A DNA stretch of 64,000 bases from JABLTI01 sp035528035 (GCA_035528035.1 DATKZI010000013.1:62001-126000), one strand, 5' to 3'. Shown: positions 44,227 to 53,815, counted from the first letter of the stretch. Numbers and translations: made by a program. Notes: a model not told the origin generated them from the letters alone.

Positions 44227-46725
44227 TTATCGTGTTGGAATTTTCTTCTTCTTTTTGCTAACTGAGGCAGCAATGATGATGATAATAAGTATCAACAAAA
44301 GGCCACCACCAGCACCAATAATGATCCAGAGCATATTGCCAGATAAGAATGGTGTAGAGTAATTGACATTAACATTGTAAAGATGAACACTACGATCTGT
44401 AGTACTGGTTAAAACTGCGCGCCATTGAAGTATGCTACCTTCATAAGTAAATACGTGTTCAGTTCCTGGAATTATTGGTTCCCAATGCAATTCATCAACC
44501 ATCATGTAGAAATTGATACTAGAACCATCTGGGATAAAACCATCAAATGTCAAAGTAGCTTTTGTGATCTTTATATCAGCACCGTCGATATCAGTTGAAA
44601 TAACTTCAGAATTGCCACTAACATAGATATCCCCGGGACTCTTAAAGTGTCTAAGGATAATCAAATTGGTTTTATTTGCTACGTAGGTATAATCACCATG
44701 ATAAGTTATTTGAAGAGCAGCAGTAGCATTAGCATAAGTGGTTTTCGTTTGTTGTGATGGACCTAGACGTGTAGCATTAATTAAAGAAACTCCTTCAGCT
44801 CCACCAGCATTCATCAAATATGGACCAAAAGAACAAACACCAAAGGAGTCAATGTAATCCCCAATCAAAACATCACTGAGAAAGTTTATGCTAAAAGGAT
44901 CTGATACATTGAAAATTACTAACCAATTCTGATCGGATACATAAGCTATATCGCCATCGACACACACATCAAGTCCATAGCTAGTTCTAACATCTATATC
45001 ATCTATATGAGGAGCAGTAATAGCTGGAGTGGTATCAATTATAACCAAGGTATCTGAAGATACCCCCGAGTCAAAATTTGTGACATAAACATGAGGACCT
45101 TGAACCCAAATAGAAGTGGTATTAGAACCAAAATGTGGTTCAGATAATTCATCTGACCAAGTAAAAGTTGAAGGTGAGCTGATATTAACAATTGCTAAAC
45201 CACCTAAGCCCCAAGTGATATAGGCGATATCTCCTTGAATAAAGATATCCTGTAGAATATTACCTATTAGGAAATTTATTTGCTGAATATTTGTAGGATC
45301 ACTTATGTCATAAACATAGACTCCACCCGAATCGACGACATATGCATACTGACCATAGACATCTAATTTTCTATAATCTTCCCATACGTTTGTAATATTT
45401 ACCCAATCAAGGAGTATTGGATTAACTGGATCTGAAACGTCTAATGTATAAAAGCCATCTCTACCAGCAGCAACGTAGGCTACATTACCTTTTACTTTTA
45501 CATCATAGCAATTATACATATCAAAAGTGTTTGCGTAAAATGATGTTGAGAAATCAGCAAGACCCATATCAGGTGAACAACGTATTGTATGAATTCCTTC
45601 ATCTGTTGTTACTACAATTATCCCACCATAAAGGTCAATATTATTGACATGTGGTAATGAGTCAATTTCTAAAACTAATGCTGGATGAGTCGGATCTGCA
45701 ACATCAAGTATTTGCACACCTCCATCGCCATCAGCTACATATAGAGTTTTTCCTTGTAAAACTAATCGTCTTGCAAAACCTGGTGTATCGTAGGAACCTA
45801 AAAGTACTGGATTATTTGGATTTTGTACATCAATTATGTGTATTCCCGCTTCGCCATCTGCGAGATATGCTCGTGCACCATCTATTATTACATCACTAGC
45901 ATTTCCTGGAGTATCAAGATACCCCAATTCATAAGTAACAATGTTTCTTTGTGATACATTCAAAATATAGAAACCTTCGTTGCTAGCTGCTACATAAGCC
46001 AATTGGCCATCTACCTCTAATCCTAGAGCTTTATTTGATGCCCAAGGACAAGTTACAGAAAAAACATAATCGATATCTTCAGCGTTCAAGATACGTAGTG
46101 AAAAACCATCCAGAGCATTATAGGTTGTATAATAAACAAGATAACCTTCTACATCCAAATCAGTTACTGAACTATTAGTAAGATAAGAAGATCTGAATAC
46201 ACCAAAAGCACTCAAGCTAAAGGGGTTACTAACATTATAGGTAGCTACCCTGGGTTGTAAAAGAGAATCAGTTGTTCCGGCATATAGTACATCGCCATCA
46301 ATTTTAACTTCATACATTGCATTTAGAGAATTACGATAGCTTGTTCTATGAATATCTCGGGAGTTTGATAGATCAAACGCTTGCAAGCTATAAGAGGGTG
46401 TTGTTTTATTATACGCTGTAATATATGCTTTTCTTCCTTCTATATCTAAACCATAAGCTGGATATTCAGTGGGATAGAAATCAAGCATTTCCCAAGTGTA
46501 GTCTCGATTTTTAGTAACTACACCTGTTCCCCAACCATACCCGGTTGTTCCTGTACCTTTATATGTTATAGTTGTAAAATCCTCAGAATAACTTCCAGTG
46601 CCATTAAGTAAAAGTTGGTCATCATTTTGTATGCTAGCTTTTACTGAAATTGTTAAGACTGATGAGAGAGGAAATAACAAAATAACAAAGATTGTTAACA
46701 TAATTTTCGTTTTTCGAAAATTCAT
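44227..46725 (-). CDS. Secreted LVIVD-repeat beta-propeller, membrane-anchored
   Basis: An 832-residue protein exported by an N-terminal signal (basic start, then MLTIFVILLFPLSSVLTISV). The body consists of LVIVD-like repeats: a loop such as VEGYLVYYTTY or DGDIAYVSDQ, then a LxILD/ILDV strand and DPxNPxxxG, which fold as a propeller. The C-terminus has a domain of strands, a TM (MLWIIIGAGGGLLLILIIII) and a basic end, so it stays on the outside of the cell surface. Such proteins may bind glycans or proteins outside the cell. A second member begins at 63457. Confidence 0.9.
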   Translation of the reverse strand: MNFRKTKIMLTIFVILLFPLSSVLTISVKASIQNDDQLLLNGTGSYSEDFTTITYKGTGTTGYGWGTGVVTKNRDYTWEMLDFYPTEYPAYGLDIEGRKAYITAYNKTTPSYSLQAFDLSNSRDIHRTSYRNSLNAMYEVKIDGDVLYAGTTDSLLQPRVATYNVSNPFSLSAFGVFRSSYLTNSSVTDLDVEGYLVYYTTYNALDGFSLRILNAEDIDYVFSVTCPWASNKALGLEVDGQLAYVAASNEGFYILNVSQRNIVTYELGYLDTPGNASDVIIDGARAYLADGEAGIHIIDVQNPNNPVLLGSYDTPGFARRLVLQGKTLYVADGDGGVQILDVADPTHPALVLEIDSLPHVNNIDLYGGIIVVTTDEGIHTIRCSPDMGLADFSTSFYANTFDMYNCYDVKVKGNVAYVAAGRDGFYTLDVSDPVNPILLDWVNITNVWEDYRKLDVYGQYAYVVDSGGVYVYDISDPTNIQQINFLIGNILQDIFIQGDIAYITWGLGGLAIVNISSPSTFTWSDELSEPHFGSNTTSIWVQGPHVYVTNFDSGVSSDTLVIIDTTPAITAPHIDDIDVRTSYGLDVCVDGDIAYVSDQNWLVIFNVSDPFSINFLSDVLIGDYIDSFGVCSFGPYLMNAGGAEGVSLINATRLGPSQQTKTTYANATAALQITYHGDYTYVANKTNLIILRHFKSPGDIYVSGNSEVISTDIDGADIKITKATLTFDGFIPDGSSINFYMMVDELHWEPIIPGTEHVFTYEGSILQWRAVLTSTTDRSVHLYNVNVNYSTPFLSGNMLWIIIGAGGGLLLILIIIIIAASVSKKKKKIPTR

Positions 46726-46820
46726 TCTTAAACCTCAAAATATTAATAACCAACAAATCGTCAATTACTAATAAAAGGATATCGAAATGGCTTTTCGAGA
46801 CTTTTCAATTTTTAGGTTTT

Positions 46821-47738
46821 TTATAAGAAATATAATATTGATTCTTTTCTTGCAACAAATGTTTTGAATTTATGTTTTGGATAACCAATAATTAATGTTT
46901 GATAGATTTTATTGTCTTTTGGCAATCCTAATATTTTTAAAAATTGAGAATTATATTTGGTGAATTGCGCTAGATAACCTATAAAACAAGTACCAAGATT
47001 ATATGCATGACTCAATAAGCGAACATTAGAAGCAGCAATAGTGCAATTATCTTCAGGTGTTATACTTTTCTTATTTGCATGAAAAACCATTATCAGAGGT
47101 GCTCCATGGAAAAGATTCTCTTCACCTGTTTCAAACCCTCTCAGCATTCTTATAAATCGCGGTCTGGATTCATTCAATTTTTTTATACTTGCACCTTTAC
47201 CAAAAAACCTAGCAAAGAACACAATCAAAGGGTTATCCATTTTTCTATAGAAATCTTTGATAGTTTTTTCACTCTCATCTTTTAGTTGTTGTATTATAGC
47301 AGGATCAGTAACAATTGTAACCTCTACATTTTGAGAATGATGCCCGGTTGGAGAATATCTAATAATATCTACTAGCTTGGCGATCAACTCTTGCTCAATA
47401 GGTTTTTTTAGATAACTTCTAGTACTTCTTATTGATTTCAGTAAATAGTAGAATTGTTCACCATTAAGGAATTTTGAATCAAAAAAATTTCTTATTGGTA
47501 AATAATCTGTTGAAGGATAATTTCTATGAGAAATAGCATTCTCTGGACAAGCTGAAATACAATGGCCGCAATCATGACATCTATTTGAATTAAAAACTGA
47601 TTTCTTTTCTTCATTTAGGGTAAAACAATCTCGAGGGCATAAATCAATACAAGTTTTACATCCCGTGCATAAATCATTTTCAATATTTATCTTGTTAATC
47701 AAAATAATTTCTCCAAACATATTTTTACTGATTTTCAA
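46821..47738 (-). CDS. Ferredoxin-nitroreductase fusion
   Basis: A 305-residue oxidoreductase. Residues 15-70 hold two 4Fe-4S sites: CTGCKTCIDLCPRD and CHDCGHCISACPEN. The rest is a nitroreductase-like FMN domain starting with SIRSTRSYLKKPIEQELIAK and SPTGHHSQNVEVTIVTD, later NCTIAASNVRLLSHAYNLGT. Electrons could pass from ferredoxin clusters to flavin to reduce an organic substrate. The start at 47738 overlaps the upstream membrane-protein gene by four bases; a start at 47720 (MFGEII) is also possible. The overlap suggests one transcript. Confidence 0.88.
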   Translation of the reverse strand: MKISKNMFGEIILINKINIENDLCTGCKTCIDLCPRDCFTLNEEKKSVFNSNRCHDCGHCISACPENAISHRNYPSTDYLPIRNFFDSKFLNGEQFYYLLKSIRSTRSYLKKPIEQELIAKLVDIIRYSPTGHHSQNVEVTIVTDPAIIQQLKDESEKTIKDFYRKMDNPLIVFFARFFGKGASIKKLNESRPRFIRMLRGFETGEENLFHGAPLIMVFHANKKSITPEDNCTIAASNVRLLSHAYNLGTCFIGYLAQFTKYNSQFLKILGLPKDNKIYQTLIIGYPKHKFKTFVARKESILYFL

Positions 47739-48643
47739 TCAGCCATTTCTAATTTTATTTCCATTTCAGGTTCTGGTCGTGCTTCCTTAATCCATGCTAA
47801 AACCCATTTTCTAAAGAATGATTGAGCTAATCCTATAGAGATGAGTCCTGGGATGATAAAGATAAAGACAGTCAAAAGGACAGCATCAGTTGTTGTTATT
47901 GGTTCACCACTATTAATCAAGTTCTGAATAGTTTCATCCATAAAAACAAAAGATAGAACGGTCATTAAAACACTAAAAGCAAAATGTATGATCAATATCA
48001 CCGGAGTAAGTGTTGCAGCAGATCTATAAAGGTAGAAGAAGAAATAACTTGAAACTAGAAGAGCTAATCCTATTATGACAAATTCCCAGCTAGTGGCAAA
48101 AATCTGGGTTACCATAGTTAGAAAAATCATCCATAAAGCGGTTAATTTTATTCTAAGCGGAGCTTCTTTTGAAAGAGCATATTTAGTTTCTTGATTCTCA
48201 GTAAAGTTAGCTAAGAAATAAAGGAATATTGGTGGAACTACGCTCAAAATAATAATTTGCATGTAAACAAAGCCAATATTTGTACTATAAAGTGTATAAA
48301 AGATTTGACTAATAGATAACAGAACAATTTGTACAAATATTATAAGAATGGTGAGGAAACCAATTATTCTCATTATTCTGTCTGATTCAAAGAATTCCCT
48401 CAAACGATTATTTTTATGATTAAAAGCTGAAGAGAATAATAATGTTGATCCAATTATTATAAACAAAGCAGAAACTGTTAAAAACCAACCAAAAATCGTT
48501 GCATAGCCAGATAGTACAATTGCTCCTTCTACAGGAAAGTAAGGTACTATAAGGAAAAGTATTCCCATAGCTATTTCTAGCAAAATAATTATTGGAAAGA
48601 AAATAACCCTAAATAAAAATAAAGGAACCTTAGTTTCAGACAT
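47735..48643 (-). CDS. Multi-pass membrane protein, unknown
   Basis: A 302-residue membrane protein with about eight to nine hydrophobic helices. None of its segments matches a transporter I recognise. It begins PLFLFRVIFFPIIILLEIAM and ends with an acidic cytoplasmic tail (EARPEPEMEIKLEMAD). The stop overlaps the ferredoxin-nitroreductase start by four bases, so the two are likely co-expressed and may work together; this is inference. Confidence 0.7.
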   Translation of the reverse strand: MSETKVPLFLFRVIFFPIIILLEIAMGILFLIVPYFPVEGAIVLSGYATIFGWFLTVSALFIIIGSTLLFSSAFNHKNNRLREFFESDRIMRIIGFLTILIIFVQIVLLSISQIFYTLYSTNIGFVYMQIIILSVVPPIFLYFLANFTENQETKYALSKEAPLRIKLTALWMIFLTMVTQIFATSWEFVIIGLALLVSSYFFFYLYRSAATLTPVILIIHFAFSVLMTVLSFVFMDETIQNLINSGEPITTTDAVLLTVFIFIIPGLISIGLAQSFFRKWVLAWIKEARPEPEMEIKLEMAD

Positions 48644-49126
48644 TGTTTACAGCTTCAAATGATTTTATATTCAAATATCAATTTACATTAAAAATATCTT
48701 TCTACTAATTATATTTGAGTATATATATTGTAAAATATCAAATTATGAAATTTTGATTTGTTTATAAAGAAAATTTCACTATAATAAATTGAATAAAATA
48801 AAGCTTTTTTTAGAAAAATAGATTTTTTCCATAATTAACTTATATTTCTCATTAAAGATGCAACATTTTTTTTATACATATCCAAAGTTTTGTTTGCCTC
48901 ATAAGTTTAGCATGGATTTTTTCACTGAAAATAAGCAATTAGATTAGTTATTTTTGATAAATGAGTCTTTTAAATTGTTATATACAGTAATAAAATTCTT
49001 AGATTTGTTTTTATAAAAAAATAGCCGTTTAGATGAGCCATTTCAGATTTTTTTTGTCGTCATAAGGAAACTATAAGTAAAAAATTCGTAGAGTAATAAT
49101 TAGAAACAAAAATTAGAGGATTAAAA
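48644..49126. other. AT-rich intergenic region before the 365-residue orphan
   Basis: No gene was found in this 483-bp AT-rich gap between divergent genes. Elements include the promoter of the minus-strand membrane gene and, near 49068-49080, an ACTATAAGTAAA promoter for the following gene. Weak AT hairpins such as ATCAAA/TTTGAT (48737-48742 with 48752-48757) are no better than expected by chance. Confidence 0.5.
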
Positions 49127-50224
49127 ATGTCAAAAAATAAAATCAATTATTCCGAGAATATTTTTACCACAAACAGATTGCCTGTAGGTATAGATTTCTC
49201 AAATGCAAAAACAGTAAATTACCAAGACCATAATCAAGAAAAAACTTTAGAAGAAATTGATGAGGCAAACGCAGAGCTAGTGAGTTTTACTCGAGTGGAC
49301 CGAGCTGTAAGGCCAACAAAAAGCAAGATACAATTAGGATCCTATATTTCTAAAGACAGTCTTCAAAAAATATTGAATAAGGATCATAAAGACCGAAGCT
49401 ATTATAATCTGTTGGAATGTGTCCGAAAAAATGATAGAACAGCAATTGCTCTTAAAGAAGATTTTAACTCTTTAAGAGATTTCTTTCCATCAGAACTAGT
49501 TTTAGAAGTAGAAGATTATTGTTCCAGGTTAATACCAAAAGTAGAAAAAATCGTTACTGATAAGGGACAAGCTAAATTGACTCCTAGAAAAAGAAGAGGA
49601 TATATTTTAGCAGTTTTCAAATCAGTTTGTAGAAAAAATGGAAGAAAATTCACTGAACAATTATTAGAAGAGATAAACAATAGATACAGCTATGATCGAA
49701 GAATAAAATTGTTTGAAGTCTGTAAAGCAGAAAATGATCTAATTGATTGGAATCTTCTAATTAGAAAACCTGAAAGAGAAATTGATGACTTGCGAATATT
49801 TTATTTGAATGTAATCAATAATTTGAACAGATTGAAGAAAAACAATATCATTGCTCAAAGTAAAGAGAATTTAGAAATAATAACTTTAACTCAAAGATAT
49901 ATTACTGGATTTACAGCATCAAAAGAACACAAAAAAGCCATTACTGCATTAATAAAACATCAAGACAAAGATTTCGCAGCACGACTAATAATTTACTCTA
50001 TAGCTAAACATTTCGCTAATGAAAAATTTAGATTAAATTTTAAAAATCCTGAAGAAATTCCTGGCTGGGCTTCATTGTTTCTAGTAAGAGAAATAAATGC
50101 TGATGTAAAGACTGAACTCGTGCCAATAAGATCATTTAAGTTCATCTTTTGGGCAGAATTTTCTTTAAGGAATAAATTGAAAGAGTTGGGTCTCTTTCCA
50201 GAAGAAACAGAATTATTAGAATGA
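49127..50224 (+). CDS. Orphan basic protein of unknown function
   Basis: A 365-residue basic, largely helical protein that I do not recognise. After a polar N-terminus, the middle has helices such as SKDSLQKILNKDHKDRSYYN and LTPRKRRGYILAVFKSVCRK. The helix spacing between about 150 and 290 is a little like a cyclin/TFIIB repeat, but no TFB zinc ribbon or conserved motif is present, so this is only a thought. ACTATAAGTAAA at about 49068-49080 fits a TATA box, and GAGGA lies before the ATG. It may be a lineage-specific regulator. Confidence 0.65.
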   Translation: MSKNKINYSENIFTTNRLPVGIDFSNAKTVNYQDHNQEKTLEEIDEANAELVSFTRVDRAVRPTKSKIQLGSYISKDSLQKILNKDHKDRSYYNLLECVRKNDRTAIALKEDFNSLRDFFPSELVLEVEDYCSRLIPKVEKIVTDKGQAKLTPRKRRGYILAVFKSVCRKNGRKFTEQLLEEINNRYSYDRRIKLFEVCKAENDLIDWNLLIRKPEREIDDLRIFYLNVINNLNRLKKNNIIAQSKENLEIITLTQRYITGFTASKEHKKAITALIKHQDKDFAARLIIYSIAKHFANEKFRLNFKNPEEIPGWASLFLVREINADVKTELVPIRSFKFIFWAEFSLRNKLKELGLFPEETELLE

Positions 50225-50330
50225 GAACATTTCATTCAACTTTGAGTATATGAAGGAATGAAGCATTTAGTGAGAAAAGAGTATTGTAAAAAAACCTCTT
50301 CTCTTCAATTAATTTCCATAGTGAAAAAAT

Positions 50331-50660
50331 CTAATGCTTCTTTTTAATCGTGCGGATGAAATCCAATTTCTTTTCAGTCATTTCTTTCTTTTCCATGGCC
50401 TCTTTAAATTTCTTGTTTAATAAAGCTAAGATTTGACGTGAGATTTCATCAGGAACGTTGTGATTCAAAAGAATTTCTTGAGTTGCTTCGAGATTAAAAC
50501 TATCTTGATAAGAAATATCTTGTTCTAATGCGTCTAAGTCCTCGTTACTAAAAGCGCTTTTGAAGAAAAGTAGGACACCACGAACTATAAGGGTAGGTTC
50601 ACCTGCAGCTTCTGTCATATATTCTTTAAAATAATCTGTATCTTCTACCATTTTTTTCAC
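50331..50660 (-). CDS. Small helical protein of unknown function
   Basis: A 109-residue acidic/basic mixed helical protein. Residues 20-90 (EPTLIVRGVLLFFKSAFSNE; EISRQILALLNKKFKEAMEK) suggest a four-helix bundle, and the end is lysine-rich (LDFIRTIKKKH). No family is recognised. It converges with the 365-residue orphan gene and precedes a long upstream gap. It is likely real from its codon use. Confidence 0.5.
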   Translation of the reverse strand: MKKMVEDTDYFKEYMTEAAGEPTLIVRGVLLFFKSAFSNEDLDALEQDISYQDSFNLEATQEILLNHNVPDEISRQILALLNKKFKEAMEKKEMTEKKLDFIRTIKKKH

Positions 50661-51042
50661 CAGATATCAATTGGTTTTCTATAAGATTTTGCTTATTATA
50701 TATAATTTCTATTGATGTTTCTCTTAAAAGATTTGTCTCCATTTCGATAGAAAACCTTTTGTGAAACTTTACTTTATTTAATAGCTATGAGAAGTTTAAA
50801 AAGTGATATTTAAACCTCAGTGTATAGACAGAATTTAGAGAGAAAGCTTTCTTGTATCGCCCCACGGTATTAGAAACTTAATTTCTAAGGATTCTGATTA
50901 ATATAAGCTAAAAAGCTTGTATTCTTTTGGACAATTTGTCCCTCTTCTTGAGGGACATCAATTCTTTTACTCTCAAATCATCTCATGTCATTTAGCTTTT
51001 TGAAAGAAAACTTGAAAACTCATTAATTCATTTATCTAAATC
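50661..51042. other. Gap with hairpin upstream of the EamA gene
   Basis: This 382-bp gap is AT-rich except for a small hairpin: GTCCCTC (50938-50944) pairs with GAGGGAC (50950-50956) around TTCTT. GGACAATTTGTCC (50929-50941) overlaps its left arm as a second stem, so the two stems are mutually exclusive. They lie about 90 nt before the EamA ATG and could be a leader switch. The orphan's promoter should lie in the first 60 bases. Confidence 0.45.
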
Positions 51043-52017
51043 ATGTCACTTGATAAGCCCTCTCTCACTCATAGACTTCTTGCTGACATGGCCTTATTGT
51101 TCATTACAGTCATTTGGGGCTCTACTTTTTTTATGGTCGATCAAGCGATTGAAACTGTTAACGTGATGACTTTTCTCGCTTTTCGTTTTACTATTGCTCT
51201 TATTGTTCTTTTAATTGTCTTTAGCTATCAATTATATAAATTTAAAATCACTTGGGGAGCAGTTTGGCGTGGAATGGTTATTGGTCTTTTTCTTTTCATT
51301 GGTTATAGTTTTCAAACCTTTGGTATGGCTGTTGGTACTGAACCTGGTAAAACAGCTTTTATTACAGGTCTTTACGTTGTCTTGGTGCCAATTTTTGCTT
51401 CCCTCTTACTTAAAAAACCACCTCATTATCTATCCTGGATCGGTATAGTTGTTGCTGTTGGTGGCCTTGCTCTTCTTTCTATTGATTCCTTCAATCTTCA
51501 ATTTAGTGATATTTTAGGCGATCTTCTCGTTTTTATAGGAGCTTTTGGCTATGCTTTTCATATTATCTTTATTGACAAATTTGTTGAGAAAATACATTAT
51601 AGTTCATTGGTTGTCTTCCAAACTGGTACCGTTGCTATTTTAGCTTGGATTGCTAGTGCAATTTCTTGGGATGAGAACTTTGCATTTACTCACACTTATT
51701 TTACAAATCAAGTTATTTTTACAATTGTCTTTACTGGAGTTATTGCTACAGCACTTATTCTAGCTGCTCAAACATTTGCTCAGAAAAAAACTACTCCTAC
51801 CCATGTTGCACTAATCTTCACCATGGAACCTGTTTTTGGAGCATTGTTTGCGTTCATTTTTGTTCATGAGGTCCCTACAGTTCGTCAATGGATTGGTTGT
51901 GCGTTAATACTGGCTAGTATGATCTTTCAACAACTCATCGATATTTATCTTAATAGACGTAAAACCCAAAGAATTATCGAACAATCTATTGCTGAAGAAA
52001 ACCGAATTGTTGAATGA
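51043..52017 (+). CDS. EamA/DMT-family transporter
   Basis: A 324-residue inner-membrane exporter of the drug/metabolite family, ten predicted helices. The two EamA repeats are at about residues 15-140 (LLFITVIWGSTFFMVDQAIE; EPGKTAFITGLYVVLVPIFA) and 155-300 (LGDLLVFIGAFGYAFHIIFI; LIFTMEPVFGALFAFIFV). The second repeat's MEPV motif is the typical signature. The substrate is unknown; amino acids or metabolites are usual. Codons are strongly biased to CTT and GTT, unlike neighbours. Confidence 0.93.
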   Translation: MSLDKPSLTHRLLADMALLFITVIWGSTFFMVDQAIETVNVMTFLAFRFTIALIVLLIVFSYQLYKFKITWGAVWRGMVIGLFLFIGYSFQTFGMAVGTEPGKTAFITGLYVVLVPIFASLLLKKPPHYLSWIGIVVAVGGLALLSIDSFNLQFSDILGDLLVFIGAFGYAFHIIFIDKFVEKIHYSSLVVFQTGTVAILAWIASAISWDENFAFTHTYFTNQVIFTIVFTGVIATALILAAQTFAQKKTTPTHVALIFTMEPVFGALFAFIFVHEVPTVRQWIGCALILASMIFQQLIDIYLNRRKTQRIIEQSIAEENRIVE

Positions 52018-52366
52018 GAATAATAATTAAATATATCAGCAATGCTTTTCTTAAAAACACGTTTCTGTTTAAAGCTAATTATAAAAACAATTGGAAGAAT
52101 AAATTAAAGCAGTCTTTTTTCATCAACTGCTTTATTTTATTGTCTACCAATTAATAATAGATAAGCGATTTTTATTTTTTCTTGGTCTGCGTTTATTTTT
52201 CTTTTTAGTGTTTTTTTGTCTATCAAATTAGATTACTCTCCATTGTTTTGATTTAATTAACAGTTTCTATTTTCATATATAAGGGGAATTCACTTCTTTA
52301 GAACTCAACTGAGAGACTCATTAGGAGGTCACAAAATGTACCTCATAAGAAAAAATCTAGGAAAAA
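52018..52366. other. Gap with terminator-like hairpin after the EamA gene
   Basis: This 349-bp gap holds AAAGCAGT (52106-52113) pairing with ACTGCTTT (52126-52133), an eight-bp stem around a T-rich loop, followed by ATTTTATTG. It may end transcripts of the EamA gene on the plus strand or of Gar1 on the minus strand. The remainder shows only T-rich tracts and no ORF of note. Confidence 0.5.
52106..52133 (+). terminator. Inverted-repeat terminator candidate
   Basis: AAAGCAGT and ACTGCTTT form an eight-base stem with loop CTTTTTTCATCA, followed by T-rich sequence. Archaeal terminators are mainly T-tracts, and both the loop and 3' flank supply these. It lies about 90 nt downstream of the EamA stop. 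Confidence 0.4.
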
Positions 52367-52669
52367 TTACTTATTAGAAGGTCGATAATTTCTCTTTTTC
52401 GAATAGTCTTTTTTATAAGGAGTTGGTTTTTTAGGTGAAGGTTTGCCCTCCATTAAATACAATTGATCACCCTTTTTTGCTTGTGCTTCAGAGTTCCTTG
52501 TATTTATGACAACGTAGGGAGTTGCTACTGGTCCAATTATATCAACAATTTTCCCTATCATTTGGATTTGTTGATTTACAACTTTTGTATTAAACCTATA
52601 GCTGTCTGTTGCTTTTACTAACAATTCTCCTTTCTTAGTAACAACAAAGACTTTCCCTAGTTTTTTCAA
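52367..52669 (-). CDS. gar1: H/ACA RNP protein Gar1
   Basis: A 100-residue RNA-modification factor that helps the Cbf5 pseudouridine synthase release its guided substrate. The beta-barrel core is recognisable: KVFVVTKKGELLVKATDSYR, then QMIGKIVDIIGPVATPYVVI, where IGKVxDIxGPVxxPY is the family mark. The C-terminal tail is basic (PSPKKPTPYKKDYSKKRNYR). The start is TTG at 52669; an ATG seven bases upstream is out of frame. SRP19 lies 42 bp upstream on the same strand, so the two may be co-transcribed. Confidence 0.9.
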   Translation of the reverse strand: MKKLGKVFVVTKKGELLVKATDSYRFNTKVVNQQIQMIGKIVDIIGPVATPYVVINTRNSEAQAKKGDQLYLMEGKPSPKKPTPYKKDYSKKRNYRPSNK

Positions 52670-52711
52670 TCTTCATTACCTTCTTCTTTTATGAATGATA
52701 CTCAATTCATT

Positions 52712-53107
52712 TTATCTCGTCTTTTGACGATACACGCTGCCTTTCTTTGCTTTTTTCTCAATTTCCTTTTTCTTTGGTTCTATTTGTTTTGGCAAATTAA
52801 CCTTAGGAATATTTCGGGCAATTTCACGTATTTGTTCTTCTTTAGTACCTACTTTAGTAACCATCATACGACCTTTGCCATCGTACCATGTTTTTGAATA
52901 ATGTTTCTCGGAATCTAAGAATATTTCATAACCAGCTTTTTGTGCTGCAAGAGCAACTCTTTGTAATTCTGGATCTTCATAGGCTAATTTAATGGGTACC
53001 CTACGTCCCATACGCCAAGAGAGATTTTTATCGAAATATGCTGGATAAATGATCCGAAGATTTCTTTGGATTGCAGATCGACCTTTCCTTGATTTGGTAC
53101 TTGACAT
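52712..53107 (-). CDS. srp19: Signal recognition particle protein SRP19
   Basis: A 131-residue RNA-binding protein that pre-shapes SRP RNA so that SRP54 can bind. Marks: RIIYPAYFDKNLSWRMGRRVP, where YPxYxDxxxxxxxGRRVP is typical, and then EDPELQRVALAAQKAGYEIF. The basic C-terminal tail (EPKKKEIEKKAKKGSVYRQ) is normal for archaeal SRP19. GAGGACT precedes the ATG. It would work in the cytoplasm in protein targeting. Confidence 0.95.
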   Translation of the reverse strand: MSSTKSRKGRSAIQRNLRIIYPAYFDKNLSWRMGRRVPIKLAYEDPELQRVALAAQKAGYEIFLDSEKHYSKTWYDGKGRMMVTKVGTKEEQIREIARNIPKVNLPKQIEPKKKEIEKKAKKGSVYRQKTR

Positions 53108-53327
53108 TTTTAGTCCTCATATAACTCTTATCGAATATTAATCTAATTTTGCTGTACCTCTTTTTATATTATTCCTTTTAATTCTTATTTAAAGTTGGTA
53201 TAAAGAGCGTTTTTAGCTATACTTTTTGAGGTACCGAATTGCTTTACCCTCATAAGTTGAATCCGCACATTTATGAATAAATATTAAACTAGTATTTATT
53301 GATGCTAAAAAAAAAGAGGTATAAATC

Positions 53328-53720
53328 GTGCATGAATTTTCTACTGCTGTTGGTATTGTTGAAACTGTTTCAGGAGTTGCAGTACAACATAAAGCTACCC
53401 GAATAAAAAAAGTTGAACTGGTTGTAGGAGATTTCTCTATGTTGCAATATGACCAACTTCAATTTGCTTTTGAAATTGCTAGTGAAGGCACTTTAGCTGA
53501 AGGGGCAGAATTAATTATTGAGGGGCAAAAAGGAGAAATTGAATGTCTTGAATGTAAATACAAAGGAGTTATTGAGAAATCAAACAAAGAAGTAGATCAT
53601 TTAGTTGTCGATTTAGTAAATATTTTCGAATGTCCAAAATGCCATTCTAATCGTACGAAAATTAGTGGTGGTAGAGACATATATGTAAAAAATATTGAAG
53701 TGGAATTAGATTCAGAGTAG
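53328..53720 (+). CDS. hypA: Nickel metallochaperone HypA
   Basis: A 130-residue protein that delivers nickel to [NiFe] hydrogenase. The nickel ligand H2 and E3 (MHEFS) open the protein, and the zinc site is C73/C76 (CLEC) with C102/C105 (CPKC). Between them KKVELVVGDFSMLQYDQLQF matches the family. The start is GTG at 53328, with GAGGT eight bases before it. It implies the cell has a hydrogenase, which is not in this window. A HypE/PurM-like gene lies at 61.4 kb. Confidence 0.95.
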   Translation: MHEFSTAVGIVETVSGVAVQHKATRIKKVELVVGDFSMLQYDQLQFAFEIASEGTLAEGAELIIEGQKGEIECLECKYKGVIEKSNKEVDHLVVDLVNIFECPKCHSNRTKISGGRDIYVKNIEVELDSE

Positions 53721-53815
53721 AAAAAATCTTGTAAATGAGTATTTTTCCCTCTTGAAAGAATTTTTATATTAGTCATAAAATAGATTGATGCGAGGCAAAA
53801 TAGCTTGGGATTCAT

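Noticed and set aside
44227..45899. Histidine- and leucine-rich plus-strand ORFs over the LVIVD gene
   Set aside because: These are antisense shadows of the repeat protein and have no coding character.
48721..48760. AT hairpin in the 480-bp gap
   Set aside because: Six-base AT stems are expected by chance in this composition.
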